This document shows, piece after piece, positions 19,857 to 29,738 of a DNA stretch of 64,000 bases. Positions within the stretch are counted from its first letter, which is position 1, and each line of letters begins with the position of its first letter. The DNA lies in assembly GCF_038096175.1 (NCBI RefSeq), contig NZ_CP151099.1:1738501-1802500 (forward strand). Reading direction: 5' to 3'. The stretch is from Nostoc sp. UHCC 0302 (GTDB lineage: Bacteria; Cyanobacteriota; Cyanobacteriia; Cyanobacteriales; Nostocaceae). The notes beneath the pieces were generated by a model. That model did not search any database and had not been told where the DNA came from. It worked only from the letters and a program-made list of their open reading frames with translations. The position numbers were made by a program, and so were the translations under genes.

Positions 19857-22151
19857 ATGTCCATAACCACGATTGCCCCCGAACAGGTTAACCGGATAGT
19901 TTGGAATCAGCATCACGATCCATTTGAAATACTAGGGTCTCATCCCATAGAACTAAATGGCAAAACTGTCTGGGCTGTGCGAGCCTATCTACCAAATGCG
20001 AGTGCTGCATGGGTAGTCCTTCCTGAACAACGGCAGGAATATCCAATGCAAACAGTGCATCATCCAAACTTTTTTGAATGCACAATTGAAACGGCAGAAC
20101 TGACAAATTACCAATTGCGGATTAAAGAAGGGGAACATGAGCGTGTTACGTACGATCCTTATGCTTTTCGTTCTCCCCGTTTGACTGAGTTTGACTTGCA
20201 TTTATTTGGTGAAGGTAACCATCATCGGCTTTACGAAAAACTGGGAGCGCACCCCACCGACATAGACGGCGTTAAAGGTGTTTATTTTGCTGTTTGGGCC
20301 CCCAATGCCCGAAATGTTTCAGTACTAGGAGATTTTAACCTCTGGGACGGGCGCAAACACCAAATGCGTAAAGGCCCCACCGGAGTTTGGGAATTGTTTA
20401 TTCCCGAAATCGGGGTGGGAGAGCATTACAAATATGAAATCAAAAATTTAGAAGGACACATTTACGAAAAATCTGATCCTTACGGTTTTGGGCAAGAACC
20501 CCGTCCGAAAACAGCATCCATTGTCACCGACTTAGATAAGTACAAATGGAGTGACGAAGAGTGGCTAGAAAAACGGCGTCACACTGACCCTTTAACTCAA
20601 CCAGTCTCAGTTTACGAAGTACATATAGGCTCTTGGTTACACGCTTCTAGTTCAGAACCAGCTAAACTACCAAATGGTGAAACTGAACCTGTAGTTATTG
20701 TTTCTGAACTCAAGCCAGGCGCGCGCTTTCTTACCTACCGAGAACTAGCAGACAGGCTTATTCCCTACGCCAAAGAATTGGGGTATACCCATCTAGAACT
20801 GCTGCCCATTGCAGAGCATCCTTTTGATGGCTCTTGGGGTTATCAAGTAACTGGGTACTTTGCTCCCACATCTCGTTTTGGTAGTCCAGAAGATTTCATG
20901 TATTTTGTGGACAAATGCCACCAAAACGGCATTGGTGTAATAGTAGATTGGGTTCCTGGTCACTTTCCTAAAGATGGTCATGGTTTAGCCTTCTTTGATG
21001 GTAGTCACCTTTATGAACACTCTGACCCGCGCAAAGGCGAACATAAAGAATGGGGTACGTTGGTATTTAACTACAGCCGCCACGAAGTTAGGAATTTCCT
21101 AGTAGCAAATGCCCTCTTCTGGTTTGACAAGTACCACATTGATGGCATCCGCGTAGATGCTGTCGCCTCAATGCTGTACAATGATTACTGCCGTGAGCCG
21201 GGAGAATGGTTGCCTAACCAATATGGTGGCAGAGAAAACCTAGAGGCAGCAGATTTCCTGCGTCAAGTAAATCACACCATTTTCAGCTATTTCCCTGGTG
21301 TTCTTTCAATTGCAGAAGAATCCACCTCCTGGCCGATGGTATCTTGGCCTACCTATACAGGTGGACTAGGCTTTAACTTGAAGTGGAATATGGGCTGGAT
21401 GCACGATATGCTGGATTACTTCAGCATGGATCCCTGGTTCCGCCAGTTCCACCAAAACAATATCACCTTCAGTATGTGGTACAACCACAGCGAGAACTTC
21501 ATGCTGGCTCTGTCTCACGATGAAGTGGTGCATGGCAAGAGCAATATTATTGGCAAAATGCCAGGAGATACATGGCAGAAGTTAGCTAATGTGCGTTGTT
21601 TATTTTCCTATATGTTTGCTCACCCTGGCAAGAAAACCATGTTTATGAGCATGGAGTTTGGGCAGTGGACTGAGTGGAATGTTTGGGCTGATTTAGACTG
21701 GCAGTTATTGCAGTATGAACCACACCAACAGTTAAAAACGTTTTTCCAAGAACTGAACCATCTCTATCGTTCTGAACCAATTTTGTACACTCAGGATTTT
21801 GCTGAGCCGGGGTTTGAGTGGATTGACTGTAGCGATAATCGTCATAGCGTTGTTTCTTTCATCCGTCGTGAGAAAGATTCTGATAATTTTGTGGTTGTGA
21901 TTTGCAACTTCACACCTCAACCTCATTCTCATTACCGTATAGGTGTACCAGAACATGGATTCTACACTGAGTTGTTCAATAGCGATGCTCGTCAGTATGG
22001 CGGCAGTAATATGGGCAACTTAGGCGGTAAGTGGACGGATGATTGGTCTTTGCATAGTCGTCCTTATTCGTTGGATTTGTGTCTACCACCTTTGGGTGTG
22101 TTGATTCTCAAGTTGGATAAGCAGAAGACTGCTCAAGCACTGAAATCTTAA
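19857..22151 (+). CDS. glgB: 1,4-alpha-glucan (glycogen) branching enzyme
   Basis: A 764-residue GH13 enzyme that forms alpha-1,6 branches in glycogen. N-terminal carbohydrate-binding/E-set modules (about 1-250; [20 protein letters not shown]) precede the (beta/alpha)8 barrel. Catalytic residues by motif are D434 ([11 protein letters not shown]), E487 (IAEEST) and D555 (SHDEVVHGK), with spacing identical to E. coli GlgB. A C-terminal beta domain completes it. Full length, no defect. It is followed by a strong terminator. With pgm elsewhere in the window it belongs to glycogen metabolism. Confidence 0.97.
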   Translation: MSITTIAPEQVNRIVWNQHHDPFEILGSHPIELNGKTVWAVRAYLPNASAAWVVLPEQRQEYPMQTVHHPNFFECTIETAELTNYQLRIKEGEHERVTYDPYAFRSPRLTEFDLHLFGEGNHHRLYEKLGAHPTDIDGVKGVYFAVWAPNARNVSVLGDFNLWDGRKHQMRKGPTGVWELFIPEIGVGEHYKYEIKNLEGHIYEKSDPYGFGQEPRPKTASIVTDLDKYKWSDEEWLEKRRHTDPLTQPVSVYEVHIGSWLHASSSEPAKLPNGETEPVVIVSELKPGARFLTYRELADRLIPYAKELGYTHLELLPIAEHPFDGSWGYQVTGYFAPTSRFGSPEDFMYFVDKCHQNGIGVIVDWVPGHFPKDGHGLAFFDGSHLYEHSDPRKGEHKEWGTLVFNYSRHEVRNFLVANALFWFDKYHIDGIRVDAVASMLYNDYCREPGEWLPNQYGGRENLEAADFLRQVNHTIFSYFPGVLSIAEESTSWPMVSWPTYTGGLGFNLKWNMGWMHDMLDYFSMDPWFRQFHQNNITFSMWYNHSENFMLALSHDEVVHGKSNIIGKMPGDTWQKLANVRCLFSYMFAHPGKKTMFMSMEFGQWTEWNVWADLDWQLLQYEPHQQLKTFFQELNHLYRSEPILYTQDFAEPGFEWIDCSDNRHSVVSFIRREKDSDNFVVVICNFTPQPHSHYRIGVPEHGFYTELFNSDARQYGGSNMGNLGGKWTDDWSLHSRPYSLDLCLPPLGVLILKLDKQKTAQALKS

Positions 22152-22156
22152 TTGAG

Positions 22157-22182
22157 AGGGTGGGACTATACCCACCCTTTTT
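22157..22182 (+). terminator. Rho-independent terminator of glgB
   Basis: An 8-bp perfect stem, AGGGTGGG / CCCACCCT, with a 6-base loop, followed by a T run, six bases after the glgB stop codon. Confidence 0.88.
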
Positions 22183-22397
22183 AAGCTTTTACATTTCTGA
22201 ATTTTGAATAATTGTAGTTAAAACTATCTTAATCTGACAGGTATAACCACGAGCGATCGCACCTACCTTTTGTATACCTCTTTGAGAGTTAATCTTTCTT
22301 TATAACCCTGGAAAGATGTAAAAGACGCTACGAGTGTGGATATTAAGGTATTAGAGGTGAAACTAATTTCACTCTTTGCAAAGCTACCGAAGATTCC

Positions 22398-23504
22398 ATG
22401 CAAAGCAATTTAGTTAAGTTTCCTAGCGTTAAAACTGGGGACAAAAGTACGCAACAAAAGGAAAGAGCCGCTACCAAGTACGACCGTGCAGAGCAGCAAT
22501 TTATAAGACTGCTGGCAACGGAGGATTTGGATAATCAACTAGATGCGGAAACGATAGATGCTAATGAGTTTGAACGGACGCTCTTTTCGGCGATTCGCGC
22601 TGCTTACCAAAACGGTTATGGTAACGAACAAGCTCACCGTTTTCTGCAACGGATACTTTATCGAATTAATCGGCTGAAGCTGTTTTGGTACGACGATTTG
22701 CAGCACTATACTAATGAGCGATCGCTTTATTTGCTCTCCTGTCGTAACCAAATTGAAGCTGCTTGGCAAGAGTGGGAATTGGCACAAATCGATGTCGCAG
22801 CACTACAAAAGCTAAATGTAAAACAAGCTTTAACTGAGCGTGCGAATGCTGATTTAGATCCGCCTTTGTCAGAAAATAGCCGCTATATCCGCGAGGAAAT
22901 GACGGTAGCTGGCTATTGTCACTTGTTGGCGATCGCTTCTTTTGATGGTTTGGTGGAAGGTAGTCGCCTTTCTCGCATTCTGGGCGGTGCTGCTAATGAA
23001 ATGCAGTGTACTCTGGTGCGCGTATTACTGGAAGAATATGGCAATGGTCGCTTCTCTCGCAAGCACTCGACATTTTTTGCCCAAATGCTCACAGAGTTTG
23101 ACATGAATACTGAACCCGAAGGATATTTTGATTTAGTACCTTGGGAAGTCTTAGCTTGTGACAATCATAACTTTCTGACGACCGAACGCAAACGCTATTT
23201 TCTGCGTTACAACGGTGCGTTGACATATTTTGAGGTAGCTGGGCCAGCAGCTTACAGAAATTATCTCACGGCAGCGCAACGACTGGGACTGTCGGAAGCG
23301 GCGATGGGTTACTGGGAACTGCACATCAAGGAAGATGAACGCCACGGGCGCTGGATGCTGGATGATGTGGCTTTGCCTTTGGCAGAACACTATCCCGATG
23401 ATGCCTGGGAATTGGTACTTGGCTACGACCAGGAAAAGCTAATGGGCGATCGCGCAGCTCAAGCTGTAGTCCGCTCAATACGCGCAGCCGAATTAGCTGT
23501 CTAA
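22398..23504 (+). CDS. Haem-oxygenase-like diiron (iron-containing redox) protein
   Basis: A 368-residue predicted all-helical protein. The C-terminal ~220 residues show the metal-ligand pattern of the haem-oxygenase-like diiron oxidase/oxygenase fold: LEEYGNGRFSRKHSTFF (Glu then His) and, about 125 residues later, HIKEDERHGRWM (Glu/Asp then His). Families of this type do oxidative chemistry on amines, fatty acids or tryptophan. The N-terminal ~130 residues are a separate helical region of unknown role. No neighbour suggests the substrate; glgB upstream is separated by a terminator. Assignment is by motif spacing only. Confidence 0.72.
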   Translation: MQSNLVKFPSVKTGDKSTQQKERAATKYDRAEQQFIRLLATEDLDNQLDAETIDANEFERTLFSAIRAAYQNGYGNEQAHRFLQRILYRINRLKLFWYDDLQHYTNERSLYLLSCRNQIEAAWQEWELAQIDVAALQKLNVKQALTERANADLDPPLSENSRYIREEMTVAGYCHLLAIASFDGLVEGSRLSRILGGAANEMQCTLVRVLLEEYGNGRFSRKHSTFFAQMLTEFDMNTEPEGYFDLVPWEVLACDNHNFLTTERKRYFLRYNGALTYFEVAGPAAYRNYLTAAQRLGLSEAAMGYWELHIKEDERHGRWMLDDVALPLAEHYPDDAWELVLGYDQEKLMGDRAAQAVVRSIRAAELAV

Positions 23505-23732
23505 CTCATGTGATTAATCCAAACAACAAATAATTAGAAATTAAAAATGGCAGATTATTTCTGGCGTTTTTAATTTGATAATTCTCAACCATTACTATCG
23601 CTAATCCATCTAAAACACAATTTCTTTAGTAAGCAAGTTGTTACTAAAGGAAAAATTTTTATTGCCTTATTTTAAGGCAGCAAAGAACCTCCTATTACAT
23701 TGATTCTACCTTACACATTGAAGTGCAGTCAA

Positions 23733-24428
23733 ATGAAAGACATCTTTTTTTGTCCAGAAGAATCTAATTTCTACTCCAATTGCCTAGAAAATCTTGTATT
23801 AAGAAACTGTAAAAATGCTGCGTCTATTGTTGAGTTTGGTTCGGGTGACGGTAGCCCTGTAATTAACTCGTTACTGAGAAACAAGTTTGATGGTGTAATA
23901 CGTGGATTTGAATTAAATACTTCTGCATGGAAAGCTGCAAATTCAACCATTGATGAATATAATCTCACAAATAAATATGTAATTTATAATTCATGTTTGT
24001 TTGAGTCTTCTAAACCCGAAGCTAATTACCTTGTAGCTAATCCGCCCTATCTACCTGCACCAGATCAAGATATTTATATGCCCTTATTATTTGGTGGTAT
24101 AGACGGAGCTACAGTTACTAATGAGCTTTTATCGTTGGGTTACGATAATGTTTTAGTTTTAGTATCTAGCTATTCTAACCCAAAAAGTACAATTGAACAG
24201 GCACAAAAAAACGGTTACAGTGTTAATAATTTTGTAGTCTTGCCTTTGAAATTTGGTTATTATAGCTCAGAACCAAAAGTCAAAAAACATATAGAAGAAT
24301 TACGAGGAAACAACATGGCATTTTATTCTGGCGATTATTACTTTTTAGCTGGTGTTTTGTTTAGTAAAAGCCAAGAATCAGCAAATGATTTATCTAATCA
24401 GCTAGCTCAAGTAATGACAAGTTTGTGA
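23733..24428 (+). CDS. SAM-dependent methyltransferase, HemK/PrmC-like fold
   Basis: About 231 residues from the ATG at 23733; an in-frame TTG at 23700 would add 11. The SAM-binding motif I is IVEFGSGDGSPV, the acidic loop is GFELN, and motif IV is ANPPYLP. NPPY is the signature of enzymes methylating amide or ring nitrogens (PrmC, N6-adenine MTases). Length is short for PrmC and there is no target-recognition domain, so the substrate could be a small molecule or protein. It is AT-rich and stands alone. Confidence 0.72.
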   Translation: MKDIFFCPEESNFYSNCLENLVLRNCKNAASIVEFGSGDGSPVINSLLRNKFDGVIRGFELNTSAWKAANSTIDEYNLTNKYVIYNSCLFESSKPEANYLVANPPYLPAPDQDIYMPLLFGGIDGATVTNELLSLGYDNVLVLVSSYSNPKSTIEQAQKNGYSVNNFVVLPLKFGYYSSEPKVKKHIEELRGNNMAFYSGDYYFLAGVLFSKSQESANDLSNQLAQVMTSL

Positions 24429-24965
24429 GTAAGGAATATTTAACCAAGCCGTCATCGTAGAGATGTTGCATTGCACGTCTCTACTCATAATACCAAGGGT
24501 TATTCTTGGCGATCGCTCAAAATATAGCAGTTGACAAAGCTGTTAGGAAAAGCCTATTGAAACACAAAAGGCCGCAAAGTTTATTTTTGGTCTATTCGCT
24601 ACGAATTAATGAAACACTCTACTAAACTTACTGTCCGTTGTTATAAAACCAGACGAGACTATGATTGTATCTGAATGATTAGAAGGTATAAAAAATAATC
24701 TCTGATACCATTTCACAAAATATCTGATACAAATAATTGGTCTCTAATTCTTTCCACCTACCCTCGAACTTCTGCCTTTCTTGTTAAAATCACCCATTAA
24801 GGTCACCCAAGTGTAGGAGGCTCAAACCAGCAAAAAAGAATACTCTATGAAGAGCGAACGTTTTTGATGGTTCTGTGCAGATAGATGCAGAAAAATAACT
24901 GATTAACTTACCTTGGCATTCTGGCTCTAGAATACAAACCCTAACAAATAAACAGATTAAAATCC
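24429..24965. other. Intergenic region with a hairpin repeat
   Basis: About 540 bases with no gene. An imperfect inverted repeat GTAGAGATGT...ACGTCTCTAC lies at 24457-24484, a relative of the GTAGAGACGCG repeat family seen elsewhere in the window, and could serve as a terminator. Nothing else recognisable. Confidence 0.5.
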
Positions 24966-25190
24966 ATGAATAATAGAGAGATTATGAAGTCTATAGAACT
25001 TACTCTAGAACAGCAATTTCAGCTAAAAGTTTTAGAAATGCATATTCAAGGATTAAGTCAAGAGCAAGCACAAAAGCTATTGGTCAAGTTTGTAAAAATA
25101 GGTATGATTAAAGACAATATCATTAGTCATAGCAAAGATATACAATCAATACAATCTACATCGTTATCTTTGTCGTCAATCTCTGATTAA
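24966..25190 (+). CDS. NblA-like phycobilisome degradation protein
   Basis: A 74-residue protein matching the NblA family, small adaptors that bring phycobilisomes to the Clp protease under nutrient stress. It has the N-terminal LTLEQQF signature, then the helix LKVLEMHIQGLSQEQAQKLL and a second short helix. A paralog at 58316-58513 is identical over most of this core. Starting at this ATG makes the N-terminal length equal to the paralog (18 residues to the F of LEQQF); an internal ATG at 24984 is also possible. It differs from canonical NblA in a longer C-terminal tail. Stands alone. Confidence 0.78.
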   Translation: MNNREIMKSIELTLEQQFQLKVLEMHIQGLSQEQAQKLLVKFVKIGMIKDNIISHSKDIQSIQSTSLSLSSISD

Positions 25191-26142
25191 CTAGTACAGC
25201 ACGGCGTAAATAAACCATCCATTGAGAATGCCTGAAACCTTTGTGAAAACGTAATTATGAATTACGTTAGCGTAACGGTACTAGGAACACCTGCACTAAT
25301 CAAGGAACTAGATAAGCCAATCACACCTCATCCTTACGGGTTCGCCAGTTGCTTCTTCCCAAGGTAGACGCAACTGACGAACAAGTTGGGGAACCAGTAA
25401 CTTTGCCATAGATATTAAAAGCAATGCATCTTTGTCATCTACAAATATAATGTAATATCTGTGAGTTTCTCTTCGAGACGCTACGCGAACGTTTTTGAAA
25501 CTTCTCCGAAATACTTTAACTTGCCCAAACTTTTTTAGATACGCTACTAAACCCGATGCCGGAATTTCTAGATTTGAGACTTGGGTAAAATTTTTCCCAT
25601 CAACTAAGCAGAAGCGATTTTTAACTATATTAGTTAAAAATTGCTTCTGCCTTGTTTTTAAAGAACTTCAGATTCTTTTGACTGGAATACTAAGCGTCAG
25701 TAGTTACGCTCCAAACCTCAAGCCCAAACCTCAGTAATCATTTCTCGTAAATAATCGTTTTTTGTTTGACCAAATTTAAGTATATGTAGTGGCGTGACCG
25801 GGCTGATTTTGGACATAAAACATCAAGACAATTTTCTTTTCTCTCTCTGTGTCGCGCCAGTTGCTACAACGGGGGGAACCCCCGCAACGCACTGGCTTCT
25901 CTGTGCCTCTGCGGTTTATTAATCCACTATTTTAATCCGGTCACGCCAATACGTGTATTTCAACAATCAAATATGAGTCCTGTAGGTTTCAAATCTAAGT
26001 ATAAAGGCTGTTTTACTTCTGAATTCTGACTTCTAGCCGGGGGCGGAGCGTCTCCGGCTCCGCTTCGGAATTCTGCTATATCTCAATGCATAACTGGAAA
26101 GATGTCAACTGAGCAAATGTAGGAGGGTAAATAAATCTTTGA
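25191..26142. other. Gene-poor region with hairpin and repeats
   Basis: About 950 bases. At 25608-25650 a long inverted repeat (GCAGAAGCGATTTTTAACTA, TATT loop, then its near-perfect complement) forms a stable hairpin. Dispersed GC-rich repeats are at about 25855-25910 and 26036-26070 (GGCGGAGCGTCTCCGGCTCC). A short open frame at 25495-25737 spans the hairpin and is not credible as a gene. Confidence 0.55.
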
Positions 26143-26499
26143 ATGGGTATGTTTATGAACAATGCAAAAATTCTTTGGCCAGTAAAAGTAAATTGGCGAA
26201 CTGCCGGGGCTTATGATGCAACTAAAGTTATTATCGAAGGGTTAAAAAATATATCTCAAGAGTCAAACACACAAGAACTACGATACAAATTACAACAGCA
26301 AGTAAAAAATACTAATAAGTTATGCGGTGTAACAGGTGCAATTAGCTTTACATCAGGTGAACGAAATGAACATCCAGCATTTATCATTAAAGTTGTTAAG
26401 GATGAAAATTCAGATACAGGTTATAAGTTTGAACTAGACTCAAGTGCAAATGATAATTACATAACTGAACCTAAATGTTATCCAGTTGCAACTGAATAA
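26143..26499 (+). pseudogene. C-terminal remnant of a branched-chain amino-acid binding protein
   Basis: 118 residues that read like the last third of a type 1 periplasmic binding protein (LivJ/receptor-ligand family): AYDATKVIIEGLK, a coiled helix, CGVTGAISFTSGERN and FIIKVV. The first two lobes and any signal peptide are missing; the DNA upstream is repeat, not coding. A livF-type ATPase gene lies 160 bp away on the opposite strand, consistent with a once-complete transporter locus. The next 120 bases hold a possible second fragment (VYCFPKSPVAALRDRLKPKG). Confidence 0.6.
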
Positions 26500-26657
26500 T
26501 TAGGTAAATAGCTATCCTATAGTCAACTCAAATTCGCTGATTAAATCCGGCATAGGTAATGTTTATTGTTTTCCAAAATCTCCGGTTGCTGCTTTAAGAG
26601 ATAGACTAAAACCAAAAGGTTTTACCATATATTTACACCTACAAAGTGTTTGTTTGA

Positions 26658-27404
26658 TTATCCTAAATAGGCTTTTTTAACTCGCTCATCACTAATTAAT
26701 TCGGATGCCGCACCTGTTAAAGTAATACAACCAGCTTCTAAAACATATCCTCTATCGGCAATTTGTAGGGCAAGATTAGCGTTTTGTTCAACTAGCAAAA
26801 TAGTAACGCCTGTGGCACGCAAATTTTGAATAATCGAGAAAATTTCTCGGACGATCGCAGGTGCTAAACCTAAGCTAGGCTCATCTAAGAGTAACAGTTG
26901 TGGTTTACTCATTAAAGCACGGGCGATCGCTAACATTTGTTGTTCACCACCACTGAGAGTTCCTGCTAGCTGATGACGTCGTTGTGCTAAACGCGGAAAT
27001 AAGTCAAACTGGTGTTGAATATCTGCTTTTACCTCTGCTTGATTAGAGCGAATATAAGCACCCAATAGTAAATTATCTAAAACTGTTTGCCGTGCTAATA
27101 CTCTTCTCCCTTCAGGAGAATGAGCGATACCAAGTTTTACAACTTCGTGTGCTTGACGACGAGTAATATTACGTCCGCTATAGATAATTTTGCCACTTTT
27201 AGGGTTAACTATCTTAGATATAGCGCGAAGAGTTGTGCTTTTGCCTGCACCATTAGCACCAATTAAACTGACTACCTCACCTTGTTGAATAGTTAAATTA
27301 ATCTTTTTTAGAGCTTGAATACCACCATAATTTACATCAAGTTCTTGAACTTCTAAAATTGTGAAATTTGGTTTATCTTCGTATCGGCGTTCATCTACGT
27401 TCAT
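26658..27404 (-). CDS. Branched-chain amino-acid ABC transporter ATPase (LivF type)
   Basis: About 248 residues from the ATG at 27404; a TTG at 27449 is a weaker start. It is an ABC nucleotide-binding subunit of the LivF/NatE class: Walker A GANGAGKST, the Q-loop region, the LSGGEQQ signature, Walker B LLLLDEPSLGL and a switch His region (ILLVEQNANLAL). The SPEGR motif (HSPEGRRVL) is characteristic of LivF. No permease (LivH/LivM) or LivG gene is adjacent, only the binding-protein remnant, so it must work with subunits encoded elsewhere or be an orphan. Confidence 0.92.
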   Translation of the reverse strand: MNVDERRYEDKPNFTILEVQELDVNYGGIQALKKINLTIQQGEVVSLIGANGAGKSTTLRAISKIVNPKSGKIIYSGRNITRRQAHEVVKLGIAHSPEGRRVLARQTVLDNLLLGAYIRSNQAEVKADIQHQFDLFPRLAQRRHQLAGTLSGGEQQMLAIARALMSKPQLLLLDEPSLGLAPAIVREIFSIIQNLRATGVTILLVEQNANLALQIADRGYVLEAGCITLTGAASELISDERVKKAYLG

Positions 27405-27579
27405 TAGAAGTCTATTTACATCCAGAAATATTGAATGTTGACACAACAATTAACATACATCAATAATATAGTCTTTGGTAATGACACACTTCAAGTTACG
27501 ATAAATCTCACTTCTTAAGTGAATCTACAACCCGATGTCAAAACCTGCCGATGTCAGTACCAAAAAATTAATCAGCTTA

Positions 27580-28735
27580 TACCAAGTCTAAATGAGCGTG
27601 CATATAAATGTAGAATAAAGAATATGGAAGATAGAGACTCATGAGGAACCGATGGCACGCCCTTTCAATCTAGAAGTTCAAGAAAGTGCTGAGTATTTGT
27701 CAAAAAGCTTGAAAAATACGCGCACAGCATTTGAAAAAGAGCGTTTACAGATGCTGTGGTGGATAAAAACAGAACAAGTGACACAGCATCAAGAATTGAG
27801 CCGAAGATTGGGCAGAGATGGGTCAACAGTAACACGGTGGTTGCAAAGGTATCGGCAAGGGGGATTATCCAAGCTTCTAGAAGTAAAAACTGCACCAGGA
27901 GCAACTCCTGTAATTCAAGGAGAAATGCTTTCGGAGTTAGTGTCAAAGTTAGAATCCCTGGAGGGATTTAGTAGTTATGGGCAAATTGTCGAATGGATAG
28001 AGCAAAAATGGAATGTGCAAGTAAAGTACAAAACAGTTTATAGTTTAGTACGCTATAAACTAGGGGCAAAACTAAAAGTACCTCGACCCATAAGCTCGTC
28101 TATTGATGAGCAAGCTATAAGCCTTTTTAAAAAAACATTCCCTTAGCCTTGGTAGCTTTACAAAACCTATTGGGTGGCGGAAAACGATTACGTTATTTGT
28201 GCCAGGATGAGACCAGATTAGGTTTGAAAACCGAAACTGGGCGAGTAATTACGGCACGCGCAAGTCAAGCCCATAGTTAAGGTGCAGTGGCCAAGAAAAG
28301 CATATTGGCTTTATGGAGTAGTTGAACCCATATCAGGATGGCATTTTTGCCAAGAATATTCTCATTTAAACAGTGAAAATTTTCAGAAATTTCTTGATTC
28401 CCTTTCTCTTGAATTAGGCTCAGATATGGCCTTAATACAAATGGATAGAGCCTCAGCACATCAAGCCTTAGCACTCACTTGGCCTGAAAATATTATCCCA
28501 ATTTTTCAACCATCTCATAGTCCTCAACTTAATCCTATAGAGAGATTATGGCAGTTTATTAAACGCCAGTTCAAAGGCGAGAACTTCTCAAATTTAGACC
28601 AGTTGCGTCAACGGGTTCAAGATGAATTAGCTCAATTATCTTCTGAGTTAGTATCAACTCTTACAAGTTATGATTTCATTCTTGAAGCTCTTTTTCATCA
28701 ATCTCTATTTTATGCAGGCTCATAGAGAATTGGTA
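27580..28735 (+). mobile_element. IS630-family element, second copy, degraded
   Basis: The ends are imperfect inverted repeats of about 28 bp (TACCAAGTCTAAATGAGCGT at left; the right end 28708-28735 reads back as TACCAATTCTCTATGAGCCT), flanked by TTA at 27577-27579 and 28736-28738. The interrupted host gene reads through once the element and one TTA are removed, which fixes the insertion point. It is related to but clearly diverged from the element at 4712-5856. Confidence 0.85.
27652..28725 (+). pseudogene. IS630 transposase with extra frameshift
   Basis: The N-terminal frame 27652-28146 (helix-turn-helix, STVTRWLQRYRQGG) reaches the TTTAAAAAAAC slip site; a -1 shift gives FKKNIPLALVALQNLL and on to CQDETRLGLKTETGR. 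A one-base insertion near 28260 then breaks the catalytic frame before VKVQWPRKAYW, which resumes in the other frame at about 28282 and ends at 28725 with the second Asp (QMDRASAH) and the Glu (LNPIERLWQFIKRQ). The insertion is not at a slippery sequence, so the gene is judged inactive. Confidence 0.82.
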
Positions 28736-28807
28736 TTAGCACCTGACAATTGGGTAAAATGGGTAACAGACATTCCTGATGTTGTTGCAGGAGAAATTCT
28801 GAACTCA

Positions 28808-29738
28808 GAGACCATTTATAAAGTAAATCTTTAGACAACAAGACGACGTAACATAATACGAGTCATGACAGCATATATAGCTACTTCACTCATTTCTGGG
28901 AGACGCTCATAATCCTTACTAAGACGGCGGTACTGGTTAAACCACCCAAATGTTCTTTCTACTACCCAACGTTTGGGCAAAATCTGAAATTCTTGCTCAG
29001 TACGCCGCATTACCTCAACATGAGCTTGAATCATTAACCAAACACAAAGCGCAAATTTATCCCCGTCATAACCGGAATCAACCCACATGACTTCAACTTT
29101 TTCCAACAATTCTGGACGTTCCTCTAGCAGTTCCATCAAAGCGTAGGCAGCAAGTAATCTTTCTGGGGCATTTGCTTCACTAACCACCACTTTCAACAAG
29201 AGTCCTAGACTATCAACCAAAGTCTGGCGTTTTCGTCCTTTTACCTTTTTACCCCCATCAAAGCCATACACATCCCCCTTTTTTCAGCCGTCTTTACTGA
29301 TTGGCTGTCTGCTGCGATGCCTACGGCGAGCTTTGCTAACGCAGTTGGTTGTGTTGATTTACCTAATTTCAAGCGAACCTGACCACGTAGTGTATGGTTT
29401 AATTTTTCCCAAACCCCTTTGCGCTGCCATTTCCTGTAGTAGCTGTAAACTGTTGAACTGGGAGGAAAGTCTGCTGGAAGCATATTCCATTGACATCCAG
29501 TTTTTAAGTGATAGTAGATCGCATTGCATACTGAGCGCATATCAGTTGTGCGCGGATGCCCTCCTCCTTTGGCTGGTGGAATTAAGGGTGCCAGGATTTC
29601 CCACTCCATATCATTCAAGTCTGTGGGATAAGACTTTCGTGCCATGAGCAACTATGTAAATATACTGTACATGAGGTATTTTAATCCTTGTGGTAATCCC
29701 CGCCTGGTCGCCTTTTGATTTACTTTATAAATAGCCTC
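28808..29738 (-). mobile_element. IS5-family insertion sequence
   Basis: A 931-bp element with terminal inverted repeats of 22 bp (GAGACCATTTATAAAGTAAA at 28808 onward, and GATTTACTTTATAAATAGCC at 29717-29738 in inverse). It is flanked by TCA at left and TTA at right, a T-N-A target as in the IS427 group, though the duplication is imperfect. It inserted into the already disrupted small gene that also holds the IS630 copy. Confidence 0.85.
28831..29645 (-). CDS. IS5-family transposase, made by -1 frameshift
   Basis: Two overlapping frames. The first starts at the ATG at 29645 (MARKSYPTDLNDMEWEIL, the IS5/IS427 DUF4096 start) and stops after VKTAEKRGMCMALMGVKR. A -1 slip in the A6G5 run (29274-29284 on the plus strand) gives KRGDVYGFDGGKKVKGRKR and continues to 28831. 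DDE residues are present: D in IAADSQSVKT, D in MWVDSGYDGDKF, and E in VVERTFGWFNQYRRL. It is probably functional, since no other break is seen. Confidence 0.87.

Larger units (their letters stand above)
27535..28807 (+). pseudogene. Gene split by two insertion sequences (Rpn-like N-terminus)
   Basis: MSKPADVSTKKLISL (27535-27579) continues in frame across the IS630 element as APDNWVKWVTDIPDVV and then AGEILNS (28739-28807), where an IS5 element begins. The joined 38 residues look like the N-terminus of a cyanobacterial protein family that I associate with Rpn/DUF4351-type proteins (inference). The remainder is not found beyond the IS5 element, so it has been deleted. The gene is dead. Confidence 0.65.

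Noticed and set aside
25495-25737. An 80-codon open frame
   Set aside because: It spans a long hairpin, begins inside repeat DNA and shows no motif.
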